Assembly (NCBI GenBank): GCA_023417775.1
Contig: JAEZEJ010000117.1
Location: 1-35,370, forward strand
Reading direction: 5' to 3'
DNA from: Actinomycetes bacterium
GTDB lineage: Bacteria; Actinomycetota; Actinomycetes; Propionibacteriales; Nocardioidaceae
Length of the DNA stretch: 35,370 nt
Made by a program: the position numbers and the translations under genes. The notes under the pieces are model-generated. The model worked only from the letters and a program-made list of their open reading frames with translations, was not told the DNA's origin and searched no databases. Positions within the stretch are counted from its first letter, which is position 1. Every line of letters begins with the position of its first letter. Below are positions 23,910 to 31,608 of this stretch, in pieces.

Positions 23910-26879
23910 TCATCGACGCGCCGCGGCCGCCTCACCCGAGCGGGCAGAGGTGCGCAGCCGGAGCAGGCCCGCGACGAAGAGGAGACCGCCGAGGACGAGC
24001 GGTACCCATACGGCCCAGGAGGGAATGCCCAGATGGGTCGAGATGCCCAGCGTCCGGGCCAGGGTCCACGGCAGGACCCCGAGTTCGTCGCTCCATGTCC
24101 GCAGTGCGGGATCGAGCCCTGTCATCACCAGGGCGCCGCCGAGGGCGACGACGACACCGCCCAGGGACACCAGGACCGCGCCGCGATGCCGCGCGGCCAT
24201 CGCGACACCGGTGAGCGCCCATCCGGCCAGGACGGTCGTCGCGATCAGATAGGCCGTCCGCGCACGATCATCGGTCCACGCCGCCGCCCAGTAACCGGAA
24301 GGGCCGTGCGCGCTCAGGGCATAGAGCACGAGAGCACTGTGCACGAGTGAGACACCGCCGAGCGCGGACGCCCAACGACGACGCGAACGCCGAGATGTCA
24401 GCAGCGCCAGGATCGAGAGTCCGACGACCCAGCAGCCCGCGACGACGGCACCGTGCACCGGTGCCTGGCCCCACCCCCAGGCGGCCTCGGTGACGATCGC
24501 GACGAAGGCCGGGACGATGCCGATGGCGAGAGCCGATCGATCGGGCCGGACCGCCCACGGACGGATCAGACCGCTCCAGTGCCAGCGCGCGAGCGCGAGC
24601 ACGCCGGCCCGGTGGCCCGTAGCGGCCGCGACCGCCCCGAGGAGCAGCCAGCCGATCACGAGCCCGAGGAGCACCGAGGCGATCGTCGCGATCGGTCCGT
24701 CGCGCTCCTGCCGTCCCATGGCAGCATCGGCGGCGACCGTGTTGTAGGCGGGGAGGTCGACGCGCTCCCCATACGCCTCCAGATGGGCATCGCGGGCCGT
24801 GCGGTAGCGCTCACGGGCGCTGTCCGCGGCATCGGCGTGGGTCTCCTCGCCGGTCCGCACCCAGGCCGCGTGGTGCAGCGCCGTCGAACGGAACCAGCTG
24901 AGCATCTCCAGCAGCGAGACCTCGTACTGCAAGGTCTCGACCGCGGCCGCATGGCTCGCCTCGTCGTTCCAGCTGCTCGCGGGCGTGCCGCGCACCTGGC
25001 GGAGCATGGTGCGCGCAGCCGCCACCGCGTCCCGCCCCTGCTGGACCGCCTCGCCGACGTCATCGCCGATCACCGAACCCATCACCGACCAGGTGGCCGT
25101 GTCACCGGCCAGGACGTCCCACTCGAAGATCCACATCATCGGCGGTGGCAGCAGCCCCAGCGCGTGCACCTGCTTCTCGGCGAAGGCGCCGATGTACAGG
25201 CCGTCGAGAACGGCCTGGCGCGAGGCTCCCATCGCCGCCGCGACCGATTCCTGGGTCGAGACGGAGCCCGACACGGCCGATCGGATCCAGTCGCCGGTGA
25301 TCGCACCGGCGTCATCGTCCAGGTCCCGGGCCCAGCGCCCCACACCGTAGGTGTTCAGGTCGTACAACGGCCACCAGCCGCGCTCCAGGTAGAGCGCCAT
25401 CGGACCGGCGCGCCAAGGTCCGCCGTCCTGCGTCCAGGTCCAGACGCCCTCGATGGCCTCATTCTGCGCGACGGCCTCGCGCAGCGCCTCACCATGCAGC
25501 GCCGTGAGATCGTTCGCGAGGACGCCCATCCCCTCGTACTCGCGTCGGCTCTGGAACTCCACGATGCGCCGCTGGCCGGTCTCGGCGAGCGTGGCATTGA
25601 GCGGGAGGTGGCTGTAGAAGTCGCCCTCGGTGTACTTCGTCGAGACGACCAGGCGATCGCTGTCGATACCGTCGAAGACCCGCCGGTACGTGTCCGGATC
25701 GGTGTGGAGGTCTCCCGCCTCCCCCACGCCCACGCTCCACGTGCGGAAGATCAGCTCGCGCCCCGCGCTCTCGTGGGCGCGCAGCAGGCCCGTGAGCATG
25801 GCGCGGACCTGGCCGATGGATGTGACGGCCAGCGCCGAGCGCTCGTCGCGTCCCTCCACGTCGTAGACATCGCCCGCCTCGCCGATGCGTATCACCGTGC
25901 CCGACAGCTGGGGCATGGCGGCGTACACCTCCTCGAAGGCGGCGCCGTAGACATCCCAGAACGCCGAGACGCCGGTCTCGAGGCCGCCGAAACGGTCCCG
26001 CAGGTGATGTTCGAGGGGGTCGTCGAGGGCGAGCATGTCGGTGCGCAGATAGACATCGAGGCCGCGATCGCTCGCATACTGCCACCACGGGCCGAAGGCC
26101 TCGCGCATCGCCGTCGCCCGCGCCCGATGGCTCCGGTCGGAGGCCTCCGCGAGGTCGTCGAAGCGGACATACTCCAGGAAACCCGGCACCGCCACGGCGT
26201 TGTAGCCATTCGCCACCGAGCGGCGCACGAAGCGCTCGAAGGCCGGCCGATGCCGTTCCAAGGCCTCGGTGTCGACATAGGGCGGGTCGGCCGAGATCAC
26301 CTCCTCGAAGGCACGGCTCGCGTGGCTGTAGTCGTCCCCGTCGCGCCACTGCGATTCCCGGGCTCGAACGCCGACCGCCCCGAAGTCCACCATCCGCAGC
26401 GGCAGGTCGGGGGTGATGACACCGGTCTCCCACGGTTCGCGGCCGGAGCGGATGCGGTCCGCCAGCGCCACCAGACCCTGGGCCGCACCGCGCGCGGTCG
26501 CGGCACGCAGGATCCAGCGGTCCCCCTCGACGGGCACGAGCCGGGAGCTCTCCTCGCTCTCCGCCTCGAACTCGTCGTCGACCGTCACGGTCAAGGTGGG
26601 ATCGTCGGCGACCGAGACCCATCGTGGCGCCGGACGCTGGCGATCGCGCAGGGCATCGCCGAGCACCTCGGCGGCCTCGACGACCGCCGGGTCGTCATCG
26701 ACCGAGATCGAGACGAGAGCCGGGGCATCGGCCATCTCGATCGCCTCGGCGACGGCGGCCTGCTCGGCGATCGAGCCTCCCTCCTCGACCCGCAGATCGA
26801 GCGTGGAGGAGATGCCCTCGGCGATCAGCCAGCCCACGAGGGCCGACAGCACGAGAGCTGCCACCGACCGCCGGATCAC
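23910..26879 (-). CDS. Large membrane protein with extracytoplasmic GH67-like domain
   Basis: 989 aa, not a family I recognise by name. Helix 1 (about 5-22) is a signal anchor. Residues 50-145 resemble the small N-terminal domain before GH67/GH20 barrels, ending WILRAATARGAAQGLVALADRI. Residues 160-520 look like a barrel: LPLRMVDFGAVGVR, a GTVIRIGEAG strand (Glu334), RRIVEFQSRREYEGMG (Glu441, Glu447), close to the GH67 glucuronidase motif EFQ-TQEYLG, and EGVWTWTQDGG. A helical region (about 530-700) follows, then seven C-terminal membrane helices from about residue 728. It starts at GTG 26879, 18 bp after prcA, with a TACGAT box 6 nt upstream. The enzyme assignment is a weak homology inference; activity and substrate are unknown. 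Confidence 0.75.
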   Translation of the reverse strand: MIRRSVAALVLSALVGWLIAEGISSTLDLRVEEGGSIAEQAAVAEAIEMADAPALVSISVDDDPAVVEAAEVLGDALRDRQRPAPRWVSVADDPTLTVTVDDEFEAESEESSRLVPVEGDRWILRAATARGAAQGLVALADRIRSGREPWETGVITPDLPLRMVDFGAVGVRARESQWRDGDDYSHASRAFEEVISADPPYVDTEALERHRPAFERFVRRSVANGYNAVAVPGFLEYVRFDDLAEASDRSHRARATAMREAFGPWWQYASDRGLDVYLRTDMLALDDPLEHHLRDRFGGLETGVSAFWDVYGAAFEEVYAAMPQLSGTVIRIGEAGDVYDVEGRDERSALAVTSIGQVRAMLTGLLRAHESAGRELIFRTWSVGVGEAGDLHTDPDTYRRVFDGIDSDRLVVSTKYTEGDFYSHLPLNATLAETGQRRIVEFQSRREYEGMGVLANDLTALHGEALREAVAQNEAIEGVWTWTQDGGPWRAGPMALYLERGWWPLYDLNTYGVGRWARDLDDDAGAITGDWIRSAVSGSVSTQESVAAAMGASRQAVLDGLYIGAFAEKQVHALGLLPPPMMWIFEWDVLAGDTATWSVMGSVIGDDVGEAVQQGRDAVAAARTMLRQVRGTPASSWNDEASHAAAVETLQYEVSLLEMLSWFRSTALHHAAWVRTGEETHADAADSARERYRTARDAHLEAYGERVDLPAYNTVAADAAMGRQERDGPIATIASVLLGLVIGWLLLGAVAAATGHRAGVLALARWHWSGLIRPWAVRPDRSALAIGIVPAFVAIVTEAAWGWGQAPVHGAVVAGCWVVGLSILALLTSRRSRRRWASALGGVSLVHSALVLYALSAHGPSGYWAAAWTDDRARTAYLIATTVLAGWALTGVAMAARHRGAVLVSLGGVVVALGGALVMTGLDPALRTWSDELGVLPWTLARTLGISTHLGIPSWAVWVPLVLGGLLFVAGLLRLRTSARSGEAAAARR

Positions 26880-26885
26880 TCCGGC

Positions 26886-26891
26886 ATCGTA
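26886..26891 (-). promoter_or_regulatory. Candidate -10 box TACGAT, leaderless start of GH67-like gene
   Basis: TACGAT ends 6 nt before GTG 26879, inside the 18-bp gap after prcA. It would let this gene be transcribed apart from the proteasome genes. Confidence 0.45.
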
Positions 26892-26897
26892 GTGCGA

Positions 26898-27590
26898 TCA
26901 GGCCAGTGCGTCGGCCACCTGGCGATCGGCGAGTCGCTTGAACTTGCGTGGCTGGGTGCGGGTGCGATCGAGGACGGCGACCTCGAGATCGGCTGCCGGG
27001 ATCTGCCGGCCGCCGTTGCCGTCCTGGCCGAGAGCGGCGGCGGCCAACCGCAGCGCGGTCGTGAGGTCCTGGTCGGCCGTGTAGTGCTCACGCAGATAGG
27101 CCTCAACATTCTCGCTCTGACCGCCCATCACGCCGAAGCCCTGGACATCGGCGACCGAGCCGTCGTAGGTGAGCCGGTAGATCTGGTCGCCCTCGGGATC
27201 GTCGCCGACCTCGGCCACGAAGATCTCGACCTCATAGGGCTTCTCGGCGCCCGAGGAGAAGATGGTGCCGAGGGTCTGGGCGTAGGCATTGGCCAGACTG
27301 CGCCCGGTCACATCGCGACGGTCGTAGGAGTAGCCGCGGATGTCCGCGAGCCGGACCCCGGCGATGCGCAGGTTCTCGAACTCGTTGTACCGGCCGACGG
27401 CCGCGAAGCCGATGCGGTCGTAGATCTCGCTGACCTTATGCAGCGCCCGGGAGGGATTCTCGGCGACGAGCACGATCCCGTCGGCATAGCGGATCACGAC
27501 GACCGACCGGCCGCGGGCGATGCCCTTGCGCGCGAAGTCGGCCCGATCCTTCATCAGCTGCTCGGGCGAGACGTAGAACGGAGCGGTCAT
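26898..27590 (-). CDS. prcA: Proteasome subunit alpha PrcA
   Basis: 230 aa. The alpha-type N-terminus FYVSPEQLMKDRADFARKGIARGRSVV, the VAENPSRALHKVSEIYDRIGFAAVGRYNEFENLR block and the DRRDVTGRSLANAYAQTLG segment identify it. Alpha rings form the gated ends of the 20S core and dock the ATPase ring. There is no catalytic Thr, as expected. Its ATG overlaps the prcB stop (ATGA), so the two are coupled in the usual beta-then-alpha order. Confidence 0.97.
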   Translation of the reverse strand: MTAPFYVSPEQLMKDRADFARKGIARGRSVVVIRYADGIVLVAENPSRALHKVSEIYDRIGFAAVGRYNEFENLRIAGVRLADIRGYSYDRRDVTGRSLANAYAQTLGTIFSSGAEKPYEVEIFVAEVGDDPEGDQIYRLTYDGSVADVQGFGVMGGQSENVEAYLREHYTADQDLTTALRLAAAALGQDGNGGRQIPAADLEVAVLDRTRTQPRKFKRLADRQVADALA

Positions 27591-28438
27591 CGCGACTCCC
27601 CTCCCTCGGTGAGCGGTGCCGCCGGGCCGTCCGGACGACGCATCCGGCCGCCGATCACCTCGTCGGCGATCTCGGCGGTGACCTCCTCGTCCCAGGCGCG
27701 GTAGCCGTCGGCCGTGATGACCGAGACGAGCGGGAAGATCCGCCGCGTGAGATCCGGGCCGCCCGTCGCGGTGTCGTCATCGGCGGCATCGTAGAGCGCC
27801 TGGATGACGGCGGTCACGGCCTCGGTCTCGGACATGCCGGCCCGGTAGAGCTTCTTGAGCGAGCCGCGGGCGAAGGTCGATCCGGACCCCACCGAGTGGA
27901 AGGTGCGCTCCTCGTTCTTGTTGCCGGTGACGTCGAAGGCGAAGATCCGTCCGGCCTCGCGGTCCAGGTCATAGGCCGCGAAGAGGGGCACCACCGCGAG
28001 ACCCTGCATCGCCAGGCCGAGGTTGCCGCGGATCAGCGCGGCCAGCCGATTGGCCTTGCCATCGGTGGACAGCGTCGTGCCCTCGATCTTCTCGTAGTGT
28101 TCGAGCTCTACCTGGAACAGCCGGGTCATCTCCACCGCGATGCCCGCGGTGCCCGCGATGCCGACACAGGAGTACTCGTCGGTCGAGTAGACCTTCTGGA
28201 TATCCCTCTGCGCGATGACATTGCCCATGGTGGCCCGCCGGTCGCCGCCCATGACGACGCCGCCCTCGAAGGTCGCCGCCACGATCGTGGTGCCGTGCGC
28301 GGCCTCCAGCTGCCCGGCCGAGACGCCCTGGGCGCCCGGCAGCAGCTGCGGGGACTGTCGAGCCAGGAACTCCGCGAAGGACGAGCTGCCGACGGCACCG
28401 AAGGCGTCAGCGAGACGACCGCTGCCGTCGGTGCTCAT
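27587..28438 (-). CDS. prcB: Proteasome subunit beta PrcB
   Basis: 283 aa. A 49-residue propeptide ends in HG, and Thr50 (HG-TTIVAATFEGGVVMGGDRRAT) is the nucleophile freed by self-processing. The partner residues Asp and Lys are in GGDRRAT and the DIQKVY strand. This is the proteolytic subunit of the actinobacterial 20S core. The start ATG overlaps the pup stop (ATGA), and the stop overlaps prcA's start. The C-terminal tail is longer than needed for the fold and Gly/Pro/Arg-rich. Confidence 0.97.
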   Translation of the reverse strand: MSTDGSGRLADAFGAVGSSSFAEFLARQSPQLLPGAQGVSAGQLEAAHGTTIVAATFEGGVVMGGDRRATMGNVIAQRDIQKVYSTDEYSCVGIAGTAGIAVEMTRLFQVELEHYEKIEGTTLSTDGKANRLAALIRGNLGLAMQGLAVVPLFAAYDLDREAGRIFAFDVTGNKNEERTFHSVGSGSTFARGSLKKLYRAGMSETEAVTAVIQALYDAADDDTATGGPDLTRRIFPLVSVITADGYRAWDEEVTAEIADEVIGGRMRRPDGPAAPLTEGGESR

Positions 28439-28629
28439 TCGCCGCCCTTCTGGACGAAGCTGCGCACGAACTCCTCGGCGTTCTCCTCCAGGACATCGTC
28501 GATCTCGTCGAGGATCGAGTCGACATCGTCGTCGAGCTTCTCCTTGCGCTCGGCATCGACCGTCGACTCGGTGACCTCGTCGGTCTCCTCGGCGCTCTTG
28601 CGCGTGCTCTTGTGCTGGTGCTCGGCCAT
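28435..28629 (-). CDS. pup: Prokaryotic ubiquitin-like protein Pup
   Basis: 64 aa, the typical Pup length, starting MAEHQHKSTRKS. It is acidic and disordered in pattern, with the coiled-coil-prone segment KLDDDVDSILDEIDDVLEENAEEFVRSFVQ that binds the ATPase. It ends Gly-Gly-Glu, not Gly-Gly-Gln, so PafA can use it directly and no deamidation by Dop is needed. The ATG at 28629 is chosen over one three codons upstream because it gives the family start, lies 7 nt after TAAGGT and has an AGGTGA ribosome-binding match. Confidence 0.97.
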   Translation of the reverse strand: MAEHQHKSTRKSAEETDEVTESTVDAERKEKLDDDVDSILDEIDDVLEENAEEFVRSFVQKGGE

Positions 28630-28636
28630 GTTCGTC

Positions 28637-28642
28637 ACCTTA
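28637..28642 (-). promoter_or_regulatory. Candidate -10 box TAAGGT upstream of pup
   Basis: TAAGGT is followed by 7 nt and then ATG 28629. The same bases include AGGTGA, which could serve as a ribosome-binding site on a longer transcript from dop. Leaderless and leadered initiation may both occur. Confidence 0.4.
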
Positions 28643-28689
28643 GTCCAATCTCCCCCGAGCCTGCTGGGCCCGCGAGCCGCTCTCTCGTC

Positions 28690-30207
28690 TCACCTGCCGG
28701 TGATGGCGTTGAACAGCTCGCCGGCATCCCGGCTGTTCTCGAACAACGCCTCGACGTGCTCGGCTGTTCCCCGCAGCGGTTCCATCATCGGCACGCGCTG
28801 CAGGGAGTCGTGGCCGGGCAGGTCGAAGATGACCGAGTCCCAGGAGGCCGCGGCGACCGAGCCGCTGAACCGCTCCAGGCACCGGCCGCGGAAGTACGCG
28901 CGCGTGTCGCGCGGCGGCGCGGTCACGGCCGCCTCGACCGCCGCATCCTCCACCAGCCGCTCGATGCGGCCGGCGCGATCGAGACGGTAGAACAGCCCCT
29001 TGTCGAGACGGACATCGTGGTATTGCAGGTCGACGAGGTGCAGCTTGGCGTGGTCCCAGTCGAGGCCGTCGCGCTCGCGGTACTGCTCGAGCAGGGAGAG
29101 CTTCGCGACCCAGTCGATCTCCCGGGCGCACTCGAAGGGATCGCGGCTCAGCCGCGTCAGCACGCTCTCCCAGCGGTCCAGGACCGCCGTGGTCTGCTCC
29201 GGCTCCGGATCGTCGGCACCGAGCTTGTCGACATAGGCGCGGGCCTTCTCCAGATAGAACCACTGCAGCTCCAGGCCGGTGAGCTGCCGCCCATCGGCCA
29301 GTTCCACCCGTGCCCGCAGCGTCGGATCGTGCGAGATGGTGTGGAGCGCGGCGACGGGATCGGCCAGCTCGACCTCCTCCTCGACGAGGAACTCGTCCTC
29401 GACCATCGCCAGCACGAGCGAGGTCGTGCCGTGCCGCAGGAAGATCGAGACATCGGCGAGGTTGGCATCGCCGACGATCACATGAAGCCGCCGGTACTTC
29501 TTGGGATCGGCGTGCGGCTCATCGCGGGTGTTGATGATCGGGCGCTTCAAGGTGGTCTCGAGGCCGACCTCGACCTCCATGTAGTCCGCGCGCTGGCTGA
29601 GTTGGAAGGCGTGCACGGAGCCGTCCTGCTGCTGACCCACGCGGCCCGACCCACACAGCAGCGGGCGGGAGGCGAAGAACGGGGTCAGGTGACGGATGAT
29701 CTGCACGAAGGGGACGTCACGGCGCATCAGATAGTTCTCGTGCGAGCCGTAGGAGGCGCCCTTGTTGTCGATATTGTTCTTATAGAGCAGGATCGGCGCG
29801 ACGCCGGAGATCTGCGCGGCCAGCTCGGCCCCCCGACGCATCACCCGCTCGCCGGCACGCTCCCACCGCACGACGTCGAGGGGTGTGGTGACCTCCGGAC
29901 TCGAGTACTCCGGGTGAGCGTGGTCGACGTACAGCCGCGCGCCATTGGTGAGGATGATATTGGCCAGACCCATGTCCTCATCGGTCAGCTGGGACGGATC
30001 GGCCGCCTCGCGGGTCAGGTCGAAGCCCCGCGCGTCGCGCAGCGGGCTCTCCTCCTCGTAGTCCCACTGGGCGCGGCGGGTCAGCCCGTGCGCCGCGGCA
30101 TAGGCGTTGACCACATGGGTCGCGGCGATCATCGGGTTGGCGTGGGGCTGGCCCTGTACCGCGATGCCGTACTCGACCTCGCTGCCCTGGATGCGTCGAA
30201 CCGTCAC
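28690..30207 (-). CDS. dop: Depupylase Dop
   Basis: 505 aa, homologous to PafA but longer. It has Glu10 in GSEVEYG, the Dop-loop around residues 40-78 (WDYEEESPLRDARGFDLTREA), the nucleophile/base Asp95 in RLYVDHAHPEYSSPE, and YKNNIDNKGASYGSHENYL. Dop cleaves Pup from substrates; because Pup ends in Glu here, its deamidase role is not required. It starts at GTG 30207 with TAAGCT 6 nt upstream. The gene upstream is a monooxygenase on the same strand, separated by a strong hairpin; the Mpa/ARC ATPase gene is not found here. Confidence 0.97.
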   Translation of the reverse strand: MTVRRIQGSEVEYGIAVQGQPHANPMIAATHVVNAYAAAHGLTRRAQWDYEEESPLRDARGFDLTREAADPSQLTDEDMGLANIILTNGARLYVDHAHPEYSSPEVTTPLDVVRWERAGERVMRRGAELAAQISGVAPILLYKNNIDNKGASYGSHENYLMRRDVPFVQIIRHLTPFFASRPLLCGSGRVGQQQDGSVHAFQLSQRADYMEVEVGLETTLKRPIINTRDEPHADPKKYRRLHVIVGDANLADVSIFLRHGTTSLVLAMVEDEFLVEEEVELADPVAALHTISHDPTLRARVELADGRQLTGLELQWFYLEKARAYVDKLGADDPEPEQTTAVLDRWESVLTRLSRDPFECAREIDWVAKLSLLEQYRERDGLDWDHAKLHLVDLQYHDVRLDKGLFYRLDRAGRIERLVEDAAVEAAVTAPPRDTRAYFRGRCLERFSGSVAAASWDSVIFDLPGHDSLQRVPMMEPLRGTAEHVEALFENSRDAGELFNAITGR

Positions 30208-30213
30208 ATCGCC

Positions 30214-30219
30214 AGCTTA
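30214..30219 (-). promoter_or_regulatory. Candidate -10 box TAAGCT, leaderless start of dop
   Basis: TAAGCT, 6 nt, then GTG 30207 on the minus strand. No ribosome-binding site is present. It lies 35 bp past the terminator-like hairpin of the preceding operon, as expected for the first promoter of the dop-pup-prcBA unit. Confidence 0.55.
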
Positions 30220-30254
30220 GGGGGCGGTCGATCAGAACGGGTGCGCGTCGACCG

Positions 30255-30284
30255 CCGGAGAGTGCACCGCGGTGCACCCTCCGG
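30255..30284 (-). terminator. Hairpin terminator of the symporter-monooxygenase operon
   Basis: A 14-bp stem (30255-30268 with 30271-30284, one mismatched pair, 2-base centre) begins directly after the monooxygenase stop codon. The inner part, GTGCACCGCGGTGCAC, is a perfect palindrome. No T-run follows. It separates this operon from dop. Confidence 0.7.
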
Positions 30285-31598
30285 TCACGTCTCCAGAAGG
30301 TGGTCCCGCAGCGTCGCCCCCTGGTACTCCGTACGGAGGCGGCCACGTCGCTGCAGCTCCGGCACGACCAGATCGACGAACTCCTCGAAACACCCGGGCG
30401 TGTAGGTCGCGATCAGCATGAACCCGTCGGCCCCGCCCTCGTCGGCATAGCGCTCGAGCTCGTCGACGATCTGCTCGGGAGTCCCGACCAGCACGGGCAT
30501 GCCCATCCCCTGGGCGTAGATGATCGCCGCCTCGGCGACCGTCACCGGCTCACCGCCCTTCGCGTGCAGGATCGATTCGAACAGGCCCTGGATGCCCGGG
30601 ACCTCGATGTCCTGGATGGTGTCGTCCGGGTCGTAGGTGGAGAAATCCAGGCCGAAATGTCCCGACATCCAGGCCAGCGCGCCTTCCAGGGGAATGCAGG
30701 CCTTGATCCTCTCGTACTTCGCCTGCGCCTCATCGGGGGTGGTGCCGACCACCGTCTGCACCCCGAAGATGTACTTCACGCTTCCCGGATCCCGGCCGAA
30801 CTTCTCGAGGCGGACGTCGAGATCGTCGACGTACTCGCGCATGCGGTCGGTGTTCGGGTGGACCGCGAAGATGGCCTCCGCATGCTTGGCGGCGAAATCG
30901 CGGCCGCGCGGTGACGATCCGGCCTGCCACAGCACCGGCCGGCCTTGGGGCGACGGAGCCACGAAGTGACGGCCCCGCGAGCGATAGTACGTGCCCTCGT
31001 GGTCCACCACGGCGACCTTGTCGGGATCGGCGTACACCCCGGACTCCTTGTCGGCGACGACCGCATCCGGCTCCCAGGAGTCCCACAGCTGGTAACAGAC
31101 CTCCATGTACTCCTCGAGCCGGTCGTATCGATCGGCCCGGGGCGACATCTCCTGGCCGTAGGCCTCCCATTCGCTCTTGGAGTACGAGGACACGATGTTC
31201 CACGCGATCCGGCCGTCGGACAGGTGATCGAGGCTGGAGAGACGCCGGGACATCGAGTACGGGTGCTCGAAGGCCGTCGAGAGCGTCACACCCACCCCGA
31301 GATGCTCGGTGGCGTCGGTGATGATCGGCACGATGGTCGAGGGCTCGTGCGTCGGGCTCTGCACCGCCCACTTCACGGTGGCATCCGAGCTGTCCTCGTA
31401 GGTCGTGTAGGGGGCCAGCTCGTCGGCGATGAAGATCCCGTCGAACCGCCCCCGCTCCATCGTGCGTGCCAGGTGCTTCCAGTAGGCGGGATCGGTGAAG
31501 CTCCACCCCACCTTGTCCTGGGGATGGCGCCACATGCCCGTCGCATGACTGTTCACGCCGTTCTGGACGAAGCCCAGTAGATGGAATCGCTTGCTCAT
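30285..31598 (-). CDS. FMN-dependent monooxygenase, NtaA/SnaA/DszA (LLM) family, copy 2
   Basis: 437-aa luciferase-like TIM-barrel enzyme. Family hallmarks are RFDGIFIADELAPY, LGVGVTLSTAFEHPYSMSRRLSSLDHLSDGRIAWNIVSSY, SPQGRPVLWQAGSSPRGRDFAAKHAEAIFAV and ADGFMLIATYTPGCFEEFVDLVVPEL. Such proteins oxidise a substrate with O2 and FMNH2 supplied by a separate reductase, which is not in this window. Known substrates include nitrilotriacetate, dibenzothiophene sulfone and pristinamycin; this one is unknown. The ATG at 31598 has a GAGGGAGA ribosome-binding site. It lies 10 bp after the first copy. Confidence 0.92.
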   Translation of the reverse strand: MSKRFHLLGFVQNGVNSHATGMWRHPQDKVGWSFTDPAYWKHLARTMERGRFDGIFIADELAPYTTYEDSSDATVKWAVQSPTHEPSTIVPIITDATEHLGVGVTLSTAFEHPYSMSRRLSSLDHLSDGRIAWNIVSSYSKSEWEAYGQEMSPRADRYDRLEEYMEVCYQLWDSWEPDAVVADKESGVYADPDKVAVVDHEGTYYRSRGRHFVAPSPQGRPVLWQAGSSPRGRDFAAKHAEAIFAVHPNTDRMREYVDDLDVRLEKFGRDPGSVKYIFGVQTVVGTTPDEAQAKYERIKACIPLEGALAWMSGHFGLDFSTYDPDDTIQDIEVPGIQGLFESILHAKGGEPVTVAEAAIIYAQGMGMPVLVGTPEQIVDELERYADEGGADGFMLIATYTPGCFEEFVDLVVPELQRRGRLRTEYQGATLRDHLLET

Positions 31599-31608
31599 CG
31601 TCTCTCCC

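Noticed and set aside
24453..27704. Very long open frame (over 1,000 codons) on the plus strand
   Set aside because: It lies antisense to the GH67-like gene and prcA/prcB. It is His/Arg/Asp-rich with no domain, and is explained by codon bias of the real minus-strand genes in GC-rich DNA.
30261..30278. GTGCACCGCGGTGCAC as a regulator operator for dop
   Set aside because: It is the core of the longer hairpin that begins exactly at the monooxygenase stop codon, so a terminator explains it more simply.
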